NCBI GenBank assembly: GCA_964423875.1
Contig: CAYRGS010000001.1
Coordinates: 1 to 64,000 of the forward strand
From: CAYRGS01 sp964423875
GTDB taxonomy: Bacteria; UBA8248; JACPRG01; G963555815
DNA length: 64,000 nt
Reading direction: 5' to 3'
A program made the position numbers and the translations under genes. Below the pieces are notes generated by a model. It saw only the letters and a program-made list of their open reading frames with translations. It made no database searches and was not told the origin of the DNA. The number at the start of each line of letters is the position of its first letter. Within the stretch, counting starts at the first letter, position 1. Positions 38,032 to 47,470 of this stretch are shown here, in pieces.

Positions 38032-38376
38032 TTAAAAAGGCTCCGGCTGTTGGAAAAGAGGTGGCTCGCCGGCCGACCCCTCGCCCTCCGCGGGCGGTGT
38101 CGTTTGCCGGGGCTCCTGACGCTGGCGCAGAATCTCTTGGTATCGGCCCAGGATCCGGTCTTCAATCATCCGACGGGTTTCGCTGTTCAGTGGGTGAGCG
38201 GTGTCCTTGAACGAGCCATCCTTGCGCTTTCGACTCGGCATTGCCACGAACAATCCGTTGGTCCCTTGGATAATCTTCAAGTCTCTGACGACGAAGCATT
38301 GATCAAAAGTGATGGTCACATAGGCCTTCAGCTTGTCTTCGTCAACGGGGTATACGCGGACCTCGGTGATCTCCAT
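38032..38376 (-). CDS. spoVG: SpoVG family protein
   Basis: Small nucleic-acid-binding regulator. It has 114 residues. The N-terminal EITEVRVYPVDEDKLKAYVT, then FVVRDLKIIQGTNGLFVAMP and the helix AHPLNSETRRMIEDRIL are the full SpoVG pattern. SpoVG was named from Bacillus but occurs in deltaproteobacteria and other Gram-negatives, where it is thought to act as an RNA/DNA-binding regulator; its role here is unknown. A Pro/Glu-rich tail replaces the short C-terminus. It is placed between ispE and tRNA-Gln-prs. Confidence 0.93.
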   Translation of the reverse strand: MEITEVRVYPVDEDKLKAYVTITFDQCFVVRDLKIIQGTNGLFVAMPSRKRKDGSFKDTAHPLNSETRRMIEDRILGRYQEILRQRQEPRQTTPPAEGEGSAGEPPLFQQPEPF

Positions 38377-38425
38377 TTCGCCACCACCCCTCCCCTTTCG
38401 GGGCCCTTGGGATCCTTCGGAAACG

Positions 38426-39304
38426 TTAGAACATGTGGTCTTCCACTCCCAGAGTTCGGGTCAAGCGAGAATAGAACCCATCGCGCGCGATGCTTCGGGC
38501 GACGCGCGCCGCCCGCCGAGCATCACGAAACCATCCGAAGACCGTCGGCCCGCTTCCACTCATGAGCGCAGGCTCCGCGCCCAGTTTCTCCAGCCGGGAT
38601 TTCAACTCCCCGACGATGGGGTGGGCCGTAACCACCGCCCCCTCCAAGTCATTCCGCCCCGCGTCCCACCCCGGCGGCAGCCGGGGAATCACGGGTTTTC
38701 CGTACCTCATCTTAGGTTTGCTGGCAGGGAGTGTCAACCCGGATTTCAACGCCCCGTACGCCCACGCGGTCGACACCGAAAGGGGCGGTTTGACCAGTAC
38801 CACCGGACGGACCGGGCCGGGCGGGATCTCGGTCAGGCGGTTCCCCTTTCCTTCACCCAAGGCGCACGATCCGCCCAGAAAAAACGGAACATCCGCCCCG
38901 AGCTCCCCCGCCATGGCCGACAGGGCTTTCATCGAAAGGCCCAGCTCCAACAGGGTGTTCAGGCCGAACAGAACCGCCGCCGCATCTGCGCTCCCTCCGC
39001 CCAGCCCCGCCGCGGCGGGGATCTTCTTTTCGATGTATACCGAACATCCAGCCGTGGAGCGCGTCTTCTCCAGCAAGCGTTCGGCCGCACGATGGGCGAG
39101 ATTGAGCGCTCCATCGGGAACGTCGGGATGCGAGCACCAGACGCGCAGCCCCTGGGGTCGGCGCGTCAAGGTCACGCGGTCCCGCAGGTCCACTTTTTGA
39201 AGGACCGTCCGGACCTCGTGATATCCGTCCGGCCGCTTGCCCTGGACAGTCAGGCCCAGGTTGATTTTCGCCGGAGGGTAAAGACTCAGGGTCCGCGGGG
39301 GCAT
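38426..39304 (-). CDS. ispE: 4-diphosphocytidyl-2-C-methyl-D-erythritol kinase
   Basis: GHMP kinase of the MEP isoprenoid pathway. It has 292 residues. The substrate motif is YPPAKINLGLTVQGKRPDGYHE, the glycine-rich ATP loop is IPAAAGLGGGSADAAA, and the third GHMP motif is LMSGSGPTVFGWF. ATG 39304 gives the family N-terminus; the longer frame runs into the preceding gene. It lies five bases after the LolB-like gene, as in the lolB-ispE-prs order of other proteobacteria. It provides isoprenoid units used by the HpnD-like enzyme and for undecaprenyl phosphate. Confidence 0.95.
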   Translation of the reverse strand: MPPRTLSLYPPAKINLGLTVQGKRPDGYHEVRTVLQKVDLRDRVTLTRRPQGLRVWCSHPDVPDGALNLAHRAAERLLEKTRSTAGCSVYIEKKIPAAAGLGGGSADAAAVLFGLNTLLELGLSMKALSAMAGELGADVPFFLGGSCALGEGKGNRLTEIPPGPVRPVVLVKPPLSVSTAWAYGALKSGLTLPASKPKMRYGKPVIPRLPPGWDAGRNDLEGAVVTAHPIVGELKSRLEKLGAEPALMSGSGPTVFGWFRDARRAARVARSIARDGFYSRLTRTLGVEDHMF

Positions 39305-39309
39305 CGTTG

Positions 39310-40119
39310 TCAACGACCCATGGGGATCACGGGGACATTCGTGGGGGCCGGGAGGCGGAAGGCCGGCGGCGCGAGGCCCCGGTTCACCGATACCCGGCCG
39401 TAATGGACCTCGAGGGTCCGCTTCTCCGGCCCCACTTCGACCGAGACATCCGTTGGGATCAGGGTATCCGCCTCCCTGCGATAGGCGTCGTACCGGACGG
39501 TCAATATGGTCTCTCCCCCGGGGTTGAGCGCCTGAAACCGGATGGGCAGGAAGGTCCGGGCGTCGACCCACCAGCGGCGCGCCGACCCCCCCTTCATGAG
39601 GACTTCTAGGCGGTAGGCCCCCGGGCCGCCGCCCGAGCCGTCCCACGCGGCCCGGACTTGACCCCCTTCTCCGGACGCCGCGACTTCCGCCCAGAGAACA
39701 TCCACCACTTCTTTCGGGGAAAGCGGAATTCCGAGCCACTGACGCAGGTTCTCAGGGGTGGCGGGTCCGCGGAAGTGCTTGCGGCTGCCGGGTTGGTAGG
39801 CCTGCAAACGGCCGTTGTGCGCGATGATGTAGATCAGGGGCCGGCCGAAGAAGTTGAGCGGCTCGAGCCGAATCGACCCCCCGGCCCGAAGAAGCAGGAC
39901 CGCCTTTCCGACGTAACGCTCTTGCCCGGAATCCAGGGTGATTTCCACCAGTCCCCGCAGGTCGCGCACCCGATTTCGCGCGCGCCGAACCCGTTCCAGG
40001 AGCGAATCGGGGCGGCTCAGAAACCGGCCGGCTTCCGGGGGGGGAGGGACGGCGATGGAGGCGCAACCCGCCGCGGCGGCCAGGATCCACCCCACCGTCG
40101 CGGTCCGGAGGGGTCTCAC
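39310..40119 (-). CDS. LolB-like outer-membrane lipoprotein
   Basis: A 269-residue lipoprotein: an N-terminal hydrophobic signal ends in AAAAGC (lipidated Cys19). The mature part begins with a helix containing ARNRVRDLRGLVEITL and alternates strands as in the LolA/LolB half-barrel fold (IRLEPLNFFGRPLIYIIAHNG, RWWVDARTFLPIRFQ). Sequence similarity to E. coli LolB is weak, but position directly upstream of ispE, tRNA-Gln and prs matches lolB. It could instead be a DUF4292-type protein of the same fold. It starts with GTG at 40119, overlapping the TPR gene by four bases. Confidence 0.65.
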   Translation of the reverse strand: MRPLRTATVGWILAAAAGCASIAVPPPPEAGRFLSRPDSLLERVRRARNRVRDLRGLVEITLDSGQERYVGKAVLLLRAGGSIRLEPLNFFGRPLIYIIAHNGRLQAYQPGSRKHFRGPATPENLRQWLGIPLSPKEVVDVLWAEVAASGEGGQVRAAWDGSGGGPGAYRLEVLMKGGSARRWWVDARTFLPIRFQALNPGGETILTVRYDAYRREADTLIPTDVSVEVGPEKRTLEVHYGRVSVNRGLAPPAFRLPAPTNVPVIPMGR

Positions 40120-41960
40120 CTCCGTTCCGCCCTTTGCAGCTCCTTTTGCACGCGCTCGAATTTGGCTCGGACTTTTTTGTTCTTAAAATCGATCTTGAGA
40201 GATCTCTGCCAGGCGCGCCTGGCCGCCTTCCACCGTTTCAGATCAAAGTACACATCTCCCAGATGATCCAGGATAACCGGGTCGTCCGGGAGAAGAGAGG
40301 TCGCCAGCTTCAGCTTCTTCAGCGCCTTTTTGAGCCATCCCTTCTTGTAATAGACCCAGCCTAGGCTATCCATGAACGCCCCGTTGTTGGGTTCGAGGGC
40401 CAAGGCCTTTTCCACAGCCGCAACGGCCTCGTCCAGGCGGATGCCCTGCTCGGACCACATGTAACCCAATAGGTTGTTGGCGTTGGAATTGCGTGGATTG
40501 ATCTTCAGAACGGCCTTCATCAACCGGGCGACTTCGGGGTATTCCTTCAGCTCATAGTGGGCCACGCCCAGGTTGAACAGATACCGTTCGTTCTTCGGTT
40601 CCAGCGCGATGGCGCGGCGGTAGTGGGGGATGGCGGGCCTGAATTTCTTCCGGCGGGCATTGAAAAGTCCCAGCATGAACGGGGCCCGGGGGTCTTTGGG
40701 AGCGAGGGTCTGGACCTCTTCGAGGGGTTTCAGCGCCTCCTCCTCGCGTTTGAGCTCCATGAGCACGCGACTGACCTGAATCCGGCCGTCCACGGACTTG
40801 GGGTGATCGCGAAGCACGAGCTCCAACTCCTTGTGCGCCGCGGCCAACCGCCCTTGGTTCTCGAGAATGCTCGCGATGTATCGCCGGATTCTGCCGTCTT
40901 GGGGGCGACTGTGAAGGACCAGACGAAACTTCTCCAGCGCCCAGGCGTAACGGCGCTGCTCGAAGAGGATGAGCCCCACGACCCGTTGGGCGAGTAGGGT
41001 GGCGGTGGAGTGCTGAAACCATTTCGCGAATCCGGCCTTCGGCGGCGGAAGGCCGTCCTTCATGTGCGTCAACTGTTCCAGTCGCTCCCGGACGACTTTG
41101 TTCTCGGGCGCGAGGTGAAGGACCCGGCGGTACGCCTTGACGGCCTCGGGGATCTTGGCCTGAAGCTCCAGGACCCTTCCGACGCTGATCAGAGCGTCCC
41201 GGAAACGCGGTAACGAGCGAAGGGTGGACCGCAGACTCTTCAAGGCCTTCTCATATTCCTTCGTCCGAAGGTGGATCTGCCCCAGATAGTAATGGGCGAA
41301 AGCCGACCGGCGGTTCAGCTTCAATAACTGATTTAGGTTCCGCGCGGCATTCTCGTACTCGCCCGTCTCCGTGAGCAGCGCCCCCAGATACAGGTGGGCC
41401 TCCTGACGGTTCGGCCGTATCTTCAGGACGGCCCGGAATTGGGCGATGGCCTTCTTCCGGCGGCCCGAAGCGATCTCGAGATCGGCCAGCAGGAGCCTGA
41501 GCCTTATCCGGCCGGGCGCTAGGCGAACGCCCGCTCGCGCCTCTTTTGTCGCGTTTTCCACCCGGCCGAGCCGCAGGAGCACGGAGGCCAGGACGTATCG
41601 GAGGTAAGCATTGCGCGGGGCCAGACGGACCGCTTGCCGGTAAGCCCGTTCGGCCGCCGGAAGGTCGCTTTCCAGGTCCGCCGAGTATCCCCGGATAAAC
41701 AGAGCGTAATCGGCCCCGGGCGCATCGGGGGAGCGCCGAGACTTCGAATCGGGCCATTTCGCCTGATCTCGCGCGGACGCGCGCAGGGTTCCGCCCGCGT
41801 CCTTTTTCTCCGACTGGACTTGGCGAAGGGGCCGGCGATCCGGAACGGACCCGACGGGCCGGGCCGGGTTTTCGGCCTGCGAAGGGATCTCCGCGCATCC
41901 CGGGGTCAGCCCCAGGGACAGGAAGAGTCCGCAAACCCAAGCAATCGTTCGATATGTCAA
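40116..41960 (-). CDS. Tetratricopeptide-repeat lipoprotein
   Basis: A 614-residue protein with a lipoprotein signal ending in LTPGC (Cys22), a charged linker, then more than ten TPR units from about residue 85 to the end (for example ALFIRGYSADLESDLPAAER, AFAHYYLGQIHLRTKEYEKA). The Trp-rich last repeats (KGWLKKALKKLKLATSLLPDD) match the TPR proteins found beside lolB-ispE in betaproteobacteria and deltaproteobacteria. It is likely a periplasm-facing scaffold. The start is TTG at 41960, overlapping dciA by four bases. Confidence 0.85.
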   Translation of the reverse strand: MTYRTIAWVCGLFLSLGLTPGCAEIPSQAENPARPVGSVPDRRPLRQVQSEKKDAGGTLRASARDQAKWPDSKSRRSPDAPGADYALFIRGYSADLESDLPAAERAYRQAVRLAPRNAYLRYVLASVLLRLGRVENATKEARAGVRLAPGRIRLRLLLADLEIASGRRKKAIAQFRAVLKIRPNRQEAHLYLGALLTETGEYENAARNLNQLLKLNRRSAFAHYYLGQIHLRTKEYEKALKSLRSTLRSLPRFRDALISVGRVLELQAKIPEAVKAYRRVLHLAPENKVVRERLEQLTHMKDGLPPPKAGFAKWFQHSTATLLAQRVVGLILFEQRRYAWALEKFRLVLHSRPQDGRIRRYIASILENQGRLAAAHKELELVLRDHPKSVDGRIQVSRVLMELKREEEALKPLEEVQTLAPKDPRAPFMLGLFNARRKKFRPAIPHYRRAIALEPKNERYLFNLGVAHYELKEYPEVARLMKAVLKINPRNSNANNLLGYMWSEQGIRLDEAVAAVEKALALEPNNGAFMDSLGWVYYKKGWLKKALKKLKLATSLLPDDPVILDHLGDVYFDLKRWKAARRAWQRSLKIDFKNKKVRAKFERVQKELQRAERR

Positions 41961-42436
41961 GGTTCCACCCTTCTAGCCCGGGCCAGGAGTTGCGCAAGGG
42001 CATCGCGGACCCCGGGGTCTTCGATCTTCGCTAGGGCGGCCCGCGATTCCGCCCGATCCGGGGCTTGGGCGGCCATCCGGGCTCTCCGCTTCCGCGTCTT
42101 TTCGGCCTCGATATTGTCCTCCGGGGCCGCGGGCCTCCACGGTGCGTCCGCCTGGCGGAAAAAGATCCGGTCCAGGACGTCCCGGCCCACCGCTTGATTG
42201 AGCGCACGGCGGACGGATTCGCTGAGGAACACCATCTGCTGCAACCACACCGGGTCCCGAACCTCTACGTATAATGTTCGCCCTTTCACTTCCACTGGAT
42301 TTGTCATCCGGGCCACCGTCGGGCCGACGGCCTCCTCCCAGTTCCGGATGACCTCGTAGCGTTGAATCCCCGGTCCCCAGGGGGCGGACCGGGTGACATT
42401 ACGAAGGATCGACCCTACAGGGGTGAAGCCGCTCAT
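41957..42436 (-). CDS. DciA/DUF721 family protein
   Basis: A 159-residue protein. The N-terminal KH-like domain of DUF721 is visible: RYEVIRNWEEAVGPTVARMT, then VKGRTLYVEVRDPVWLQQM. The C-terminal part is a charged helical tail. DciA proteins help load DnaB in bacteria without DnaC; the present dnaB has no neighbouring loader, so this gene is a reasonable candidate. ATG 42436 overlaps the plsC stop (ATGA), and its own stop overlaps the TPR gene start. The symbol is withheld because the family is broad. Confidence 0.75.
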   Translation of the reverse strand: MSGFTPVGSILRNVTRSAPWGPGIQRYEVIRNWEEAVGPTVARMTNPVEVKGRTLYVEVRDPVWLQQMVFLSESVRRALNQAVGRDVLDRIFFRQADAPWRPAAPEDNIEAEKTRKRRARMAAQAPDRAESRAALAKIEDPGVRDALAQLLARARRVEP

Positions 42437-43176
42437 ATCTCGACGACCCGGCCTTCGGCTTTGACTTCTTCCACAAGCCCGCCGATGGCCGACATGACGT
42501 GATCGATGATTTGCTGGCTGTTCTCTTTGGTGGGCGGCAGCGCGTAGAGAGGTTCCATGTCCAATGGGGGGCCGAACCGGACGCCGAGATCCTTTCCGAC
42601 GCGGGGCCATGGGCTGGTGGGCGGTATGGCTAGGATGGTCCCCCACACCGCGGCTGGAATAACGACCGGCTGGGCCTGATGAATCAATCTGCCCACGGTC
42701 CGCTTTCCCGGAAGGAGCTTTCCGTCCATGCTCCGGGTTCCCTCGGGGTAGAGCACAACCTTCCCCGTTCTCATCGCCTGGATGATCTGGCGCATGCCCC
42801 GAAGGTCCCGACCTGTCCGGTTCACGAAGATGGAGCCGTAACTCTGAAGAAAAGCGCCGAGCATGGGAACCTTTTTGAGCTCGGTCTTGGCCACGGATCG
42901 GGCCAGTTGAGTCGGATACCGAATCAGGATGGCCGCCGGGATCAGCGCCGGGTCCAGGTCCGAGATGTGGTTGCTGACAATCAGCACGGGGCCGTCTTCG
43001 GGAATGTGTTCAAGCCCCTCGAAACGGGTATGGTTGAAGATCTTCAGATAAATGAGAATGAGGATCAGGGAAAACCAGACCCAGAGATACCACAGGGGCT
43101 TCAGGATTCCCTCGGGCCTCCTCCAGCCCGAATGCGCCGATTTCCTCAAGACCTTGCTTCTGATTGTATTGGCCAT
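42433..43176 (-). CDS. plsC: 1-acyl-sn-glycerol-3-phosphate acyltransferase family protein
   Basis: Membrane-associated acyltransferase for phosphatidic acid. The catalytic HxxxxD motif is SNHISDLDP, with NRTGRDLRGM and YPEGTRSMDGKLLPGK downstream and VVIPAAVWGT later, the four PlsC blocks in order. One hydrophobic helix (YLWVWFSLILILIYLKI) anchors the N-terminus. I start at ATG 43176 (247 residues); frames open to 43305 would add 43 residues, and the ribosome-binding site is weak for every choice. It heads the minus-strand run down to hppA and is divergent from manB. Confidence 0.88.
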   Translation of the reverse strand: MANTIRSKVLRKSAHSGWRRPEGILKPLWYLWVWFSLILILIYLKIFNHTRFEGLEHIPEDGPVLIVSNHISDLDPALIPAAILIRYPTQLARSVAKTELKKVPMLGAFLQSYGSIFVNRTGRDLRGMRQIIQAMRTGKVVLYPEGTRSMDGKLLPGKRTVGRLIHQAQPVVIPAAVWGTILAIPPTSPWPRVGKDLGVRFGPPLDMEPLYALPPTKENSQQIIDHVMSAIGGLVEEVKAEGRVVEI

Positions 43177-43422
43177 GACCCAAGAGTGACGTTGGTGGAT
43201 TAAACAGCTTGCCAAATTCGCAAGGTGCATACGGATCATACCATAGTCCGGGCCGAACCCCGCTGGAAGATTTCTGTGCTGTGGATCAGATATACGAACG
43301 CCCATTTTTGGGCCGGCGCGCGCGGGTCATGAGTTGCGGGCCTTCCATACCTTGTGCTATCGTGGAGCCTAGCGATAGGTATCCTCATCTTTCTCCCCAT
43401 TGCTTGAACCCTCCGGTACTCG

Positions 43423-44796
43423 ATGCCAACTGTCAACCGCGAAATCTTCAGAGAATACGACATTCGGGGTGTAGTGGAAGAGGACTTGGACGTCCCCGCG
43501 GTTCGTGCGATCGGGCGCGCCATCGGGACGGCCCTTCGCGTTCAAGACGGCACCACCTTCGTTGTGGGCCGGGACGTGCGGCCGAGCTCGCCCGCCATCC
43601 GGGTGAGCCTCATCGACGGTCTTCGCGCCACGGGCGCACAGGTGAGCGACGTCGGCATTGTCCCCACACCGGTTTTGTACTTCGCCGCGATTCACCTCGA
43701 AAGCGACGGCGCCGTCATGGTCACGGCGAGTCATAACCCCCCGGAGTTCAATGGATTCAAGGTTTGCCGGGGCGTGGAATCTTTGGCGGGAGAGATGATT
43801 CGCGCCCTGGCCGATATCATCGAGCGCCGCGATTTCGCCCGGGGCAACGGCCGCGCCGTCCGGGTGGAAGTCCTCGACGACTACCGGGCGGTCCTGGGCT
43901 CCAAGTTCTCTTTCGACCAGCCGCTCAAGGTGGTCGTGGACGGCGGCAACGGGGTCATGGGCGGGTTGGCGGTGCGGGTCATCGAATCCTTCGGCCATAA
44001 GGTCATTCCGCTTTATTGCGAGCCGGACGGCAACTTTCCCCATCATCACCCGGACCCTTCCGTTGCGGAGAACCTGGAAGACCTCATCGAAACGGTCCGG
44101 ACCGAAGGCGCGGACCTCGGCGTCGCATTCGATGGAGACGGCGACCGCCTCGGCGCGGTCGACGAAAAGGGGGCCATCCTCTGGCCCGATTACCTGATGA
44201 TCCTCTTCGCCCGCGACGTTCTCTCTCGCAGGCCCGGGGCCCCCATCGTGTTCGAGGTGAAATGCTCGATGAACCTCATCCGGGCCATCGAGAAAGCGGG
44301 GGGCCGGCCGGTGATGTGGAAGGCCGGACACTCCCTCATCAAAAAAAAGCTGAAGGAAGAGAACGCGCCGCTGGCGGGTGAGTTCTCCGGCCACATGTTT
44401 TTCGCAGACGATTACTACGGCTACGACGACGCACTCTACGCGGCCCTGCGGCTCCTGGATTTGCGCGCCCGCGCCGGCGCGCCGCTCTCCAGCCTCCTGG
44501 CCGACGTTCCGCCGCTCTTCGCGTCCCCCGAAATCAAGCTCCCATGCCCGGACGCCGAAAAGTTCCGCGTCGTCGAGGGCCTGCGGGACCGACTGGAAGG
44601 CCGCTTCCCCCTGATCACCCTCGACGGCGTCCGGGTAGATTTCGGCGACGGCTGGGGTTTGGTGCGCGCCTCCAATACGACCGAGGCCCTGACCGTCCGC
44701 TTCGAGGCCGAGTCCGCGGAGCGGCTCGAAGAGATCCGCTCGGAGATCCTGGGTCACTTGAGGGCGTTTCCTCAAGTCGAGGGCGTGAATGGTTAA
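43423..44796 (+). CDS. manB: Phosphomannomutase/phosphoglucomutase
   Basis: Interconverts hexose 6- and 1-phosphates for polysaccharide precursors. It has 457 residues. The N-terminus FREYDIRGVVEEDL is typical of AlgC/ManB; the phosphoserine loop is VTASHNPPEFNGFK, the metal loop is FDGDGDRLG, the sugar loop is GEFSGHMFF, and the phosphate-binding end is VRASNTTEALTVRFE. It is followed by yqaA-like and manC genes with overlaps (8 and 4 bases), pointing to GDP-mannose supply. The bifunctional PMM/PGM class cannot be excluded. Confidence 0.93.
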   Translation: MPTVNREIFREYDIRGVVEEDLDVPAVRAIGRAIGTALRVQDGTTFVVGRDVRPSSPAIRVSLIDGLRATGAQVSDVGIVPTPVLYFAAIHLESDGAVMVTASHNPPEFNGFKVCRGVESLAGEMIRALADIIERRDFARGNGRAVRVEVLDDYRAVLGSKFSFDQPLKVVVDGGNGVMGGLAVRVIESFGHKVIPLYCEPDGNFPHHHPDPSVAENLEDLIETVRTEGADLGVAFDGDGDRLGAVDEKGAILWPDYLMILFARDVLSRRPGAPIVFEVKCSMNLIRAIEKAGGRPVMWKAGHSLIKKKLKEENAPLAGEFSGHMFFADDYYGYDDALYAALRLLDLRARAGAPLSSLLADVPPLFASPEIKLPCPDAEKFRVVEGLRDRLEGRFPLITLDGVRVDFGDGWGLVRASNTTEALTVRFEAESAERLEEIRSEILGHLRAFPQVEGVNG

Positions 44797-45403
44797 GTCA
44801 CTTTATGACTGGATGCTCCATTGGGCGGAAACACCCTACGGGAGTTGGGCCCTGGGCCTGCTGGCCTTCGCGGAGTCTTCCTTCTTCCCCCTTCCGCCCG
44901 ATCCGCTTCTCATCGCGCTGGCGCTGGGCGCCCCCGACAAGGCCCTGTGGTTTGCGCTGATCTGCTCGGCGGCCTCGGTGGCCGGCGGCATCCTGGGCTA
45001 TCTGATCGGGATGGGGCTCATGGGGACCGTCGGGAGCCGCATCCTTAGATTCTACGGGGCCGAAGCCAAGTGGGAGTCCATCAAGCGACTGTTCGACCGC
45101 TATGACGCCTGGGCGGTCGTCATCGCCGGTTTCACCCCGATCCCGTACAAGGTATTTACCATCGCCGCCGGGGCCTTTCGGATCCGCTTCGGGACGTTCG
45201 TGATCGCCTCCATCATCGGCCGGGCCGGGCGGTTCTTCCTGGTGGCCGGATTGATTTACCTCTACGGTGATGTGATTCGCACGTTCATCGACCGGTATTT
45301 CAACCTCCTGTCCGTGGCGTTTATCGTCCTCCTCGTTCTGGGGTTTTTGCTCGTGAAGCTCGCCTTGGGCCGTCACGGGAAGGCCCCATCGGAATCTTCA
45401 TGA
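44789..45403 (+). CDS. YqaA/DedA-like membrane protein
   Basis: A 204-residue polytopic membrane protein of the SNARE-associated/DedA superfamily. Conserved items: AESSFFPLPPDPLLIALALG near the N-terminus, the re-entrant helix GYLIGMGLMG, and the segment FTPIPYKVFTIAAGAFRI followed by RAGRFFLV. DedA-superfamily proteins include lipid flippases for undecaprenyl phosphate, which would fit its place between manB, manC and uppP; this is inference. It overlaps manB by eight and manC by four bases. Confidence 0.82.
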   Translation: MVKSLYDWMLHWAETPYGSWALGLLAFAESSFFPLPPDPLLIALALGAPDKALWFALICSAASVAGGILGYLIGMGLMGTVGSRILRFYGAEAKWESIKRLFDRYDAWAVVIAGFTPIPYKVFTIAAGAFRIRFGTFVIASIIGRAGRFFLVAGLIYLYGDVIRTFIDRYFNLLSVAFIVLLVLGFLLVKLALGRHGKAPSESS

Positions 45404-46491
45404 ACCCGGCGGCCTACGCGGTGATCCTGGCGGGCGGACCCGGCGCCCGACTGTGGCCGATCAGCCGAAGACAAACGCCGAAACCCTTCCTGAAACTGTT
45501 CGGCGGGACCTCCCTCATCCGCGCCACGCAGAACCGGCTTCGCGGACTGATCCCTCCCTCTCGCACGTTCGTGGTGACGGGGGCCGAAACGGCCTCCGCC
45601 GTGACCGGGGAGCTGCCGCGTTTGCCAAAGGAAAATCTCCTCCCCGAGCCCGAGGGCCGGAACACGGCCGCGAGCATCGGCTACGCCGCCCTCCACGCGC
45701 GCCGCCGGAATCCCAAGGCCCTGCTGGTCGTCCTGCCGGCCGATCATTTCATCCGAAATGAACCGGAATTCCGCAAAATCCTCGACGCCGCCTTGGCGTG
45801 GTCCTGGGAGACCGACGATATCGTGACGCTGGGGGTGCCTCCCGATCGGCCGGAAACGGGATACGGCTACCTGCGCGAAGGGGACTCGATCGGAACCTCG
45901 GGCGGCTGCCCCGTCCATCGCGTAGCGGCCTTCGTTGAGAAGCCGAGCCCGCGAAGGGCCAAGCGGTACTTGGCCGCAGGCGGGTACGCGTGGAACAGCG
46001 GGATCTTCATTCTCTCGGCGGAACGGGTGATGAACGAGATGGCCCGCCGCCAGCCGGCGCTTCACCAGGGGCTCGTGCGGATCGAGCGATCCTTGGGAAA
46101 AAGGACGGAAGGGAAAACGCTGAGAGAGACGTTTCCCCGGCTCCCGGCCGTCTCCATCGATTTCGGCTTGATGGAGGCCGCCACGCGGGAGGGCGCCGTG
46201 GCCTCCTTGCCCTGCCGGGTGGGATGGAGCGACATCGGAGATTTCTGCGCGATCGGCGACCTGCTCTCCGGCCCGTCTGGGAAAGGCGCCGTGGTGGGCG
46301 AGCACATCGGCGTGGATAGCGGCAACCTGATCGTCTATGCTCCCGGGAAGCTTGTGGCCACCGTGGGCGTCAAGGACTTGATCGTGGTGGACGCCGGCGA
46401 CGCGATGTTGATCTGTCCGCGGAGTCAAGCGCAGGATGTCCGGAAGGTGGTCGAGGTTTTGAAGCGGAAGCGGCTGGACAAGTATCTATAA
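45400..46491 (+). CDS. manC: Mannose-1-phosphate guanylyltransferase
   Basis: Produces GDP-mannose. It has 363 residues, the short form without a phosphomannose isomerase domain. The nucleotide loop is VILAGGPGARLWPISRR, followed by the PKPFLKLFG activator-lysine region, PEGRNTAASIGYAAL, LPADHFI, FVEKPSP, YAWNSGIF and WSDIGDF, all in family order. Pro in GGPGARLWP replaces the more common Ser. The operon context with manB supports the assignment. It starts inside the end of the yqaA-like gene. Confidence 0.94.
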   Translation: MNPAAYAVILAGGPGARLWPISRRQTPKPFLKLFGGTSLIRATQNRLRGLIPPSRTFVVTGAETASAVTGELPRLPKENLLPEPEGRNTAASIGYAALHARRRNPKALLVVLPADHFIRNEPEFRKILDAALAWSWETDDIVTLGVPPDRPETGYGYLREGDSIGTSGGCPVHRVAAFVEKPSPRRAKRYLAAGGYAWNSGIFILSAERVMNEMARRQPALHQGLVRIERSLGKRTEGKTLRETFPRLPAVSIDFGLMEAATREGAVASLPCRVGWSDIGDFCAIGDLLSGPSGKGAVVGEHIGVDSGNLIVYAPGKLVATVGVKDLIVVDAGDAMLICPRSQAQDVRKVVEVLKRKRLDKYL

Positions 46492-46542
46492 TCCTTTGTG
46501 GCTTTAGGTTCCATTTACAACCGGGTGGGTGGGGACCAACCG

Positions 46543-47349
46543 ATGGAGGGGTTAAGTGATTATCTCAAGGCCGCGCTCCTCGGCGCCCTCCAGGGATTGA
46601 CAGAGTTTCTTCCGGTCAGCAGCTCGGGCCACTTGGCCGTTCTCCAGAAAATTCTGAACGTCCAGGGGCCCGTGTTGTTCTTGGACGTCATGCTTCACGT
46701 GGGAACGCTTGTCGCCATCCTCGTGGTGTTCTCCGGAGACATACGGGTTGTTCTGTCCTCCATGTTCGTAAAAGGGGGCGGACAATCTCCCGGCGCCGCC
46801 CGCCTGGGCTGGCTGGTCATCCTCGGGACCGTCCCCATAGGTGTGATCGGCATCTTGTTCAATCAGTGGATAGAGAAGGCCTTCAACATCATTCCGTTGA
46901 TCGGGGGGATGTTCATCATCACGGGCATCCTGTTGTTTGCCATCCGGAATAAGCAGGGCGAGCGGTCGGAGGATGATTTAAACGTCCGGGATGCCGCGTG
47001 GGTCGGGGTCTACCAGGCCATCGCCCTCCTGCCCGGAATCTCCCGCAGCGGGATGACGATCGGAAGCGGCCTCTTCCTGGGCATCGAGCGAGGCCTGGCG
47101 GTCCGGTTTTCGTTCCTGATGGCCATCCCCGCCATCCTCGGCGCTTTGGTCCTGAAGGCCGGTGAACTGCCCGGCCAGACGGGGGGGATCGGGATCGGCC
47201 CCATTCTCCTGGGGACGGTCATCGCGGCCGTGGTCGGCTATTTTGGATTGAAGGGGCTCATCCGGCTTACCATCTCCGGACACCTCTACCTGTTCTCCTT
47301 CTACCTCTGGACGCTGGGCCTTGTGGTCCTGTGGGTCTCGCTCACGTGA
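46543..47349 (+). CDS. uppP: Undecaprenyl-diphosphatase
   Basis: Recycles the C55 lipid carrier used for peptidoglycan and polysaccharide export. It has 268 residues and about eight helices. Signature 1 is GLTEFLPVSSSGHL, signature 2 is LLPGISRSGMTIGSGL, both intact. I chose ATG 46543, which fits the family N-terminus; GTG 46498 would add 15 residues. It is 51 bases after manC and likely in the same transcript. Confidence 0.95.
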   Translation: MEGLSDYLKAALLGALQGLTEFLPVSSSGHLAVLQKILNVQGPVLFLDVMLHVGTLVAILVVFSGDIRVVLSSMFVKGGGQSPGAARLGWLVILGTVPIGVIGILFNQWIEKAFNIIPLIGGMFIITGILLFAIRNKQGERSEDDLNVRDAAWVGVYQAIALLPGISRSGMTIGSGLFLGIERGLAVRFSFLMAIPAILGALVLKAGELPGQTGGIGIGPILLGTVIAAVVGYFGLKGLIRLTISGHLYLFSFYLWTLGLVVLWVSLT

Positions 47350-47470
47350 GCCTGGCTCGACGGAAACCTGTTTCCCCCTCGACGCTCCCGCCCGCCGCGT
47401 CTATCTAGACAAAAGAACGTTTATCCGTGGGAAGGCGTCGAGGCGCGTCTTCCTATGTTTTCCGCGACCC

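Noticed and set aside
37899..38165. N-terminal extension of prs through the tRNA
   Set aside because: The extension translates the tRNA-Gln gene and has no similarity to the family; prs starts at 37898 with the normal length.
43356..43378. CTATCG/CGATAG inverted repeat upstream of manB as an operator
   Set aside because: A 6-bp repeat with 10-base spacing is expected by chance in this length, and no promoter is clear beside it.
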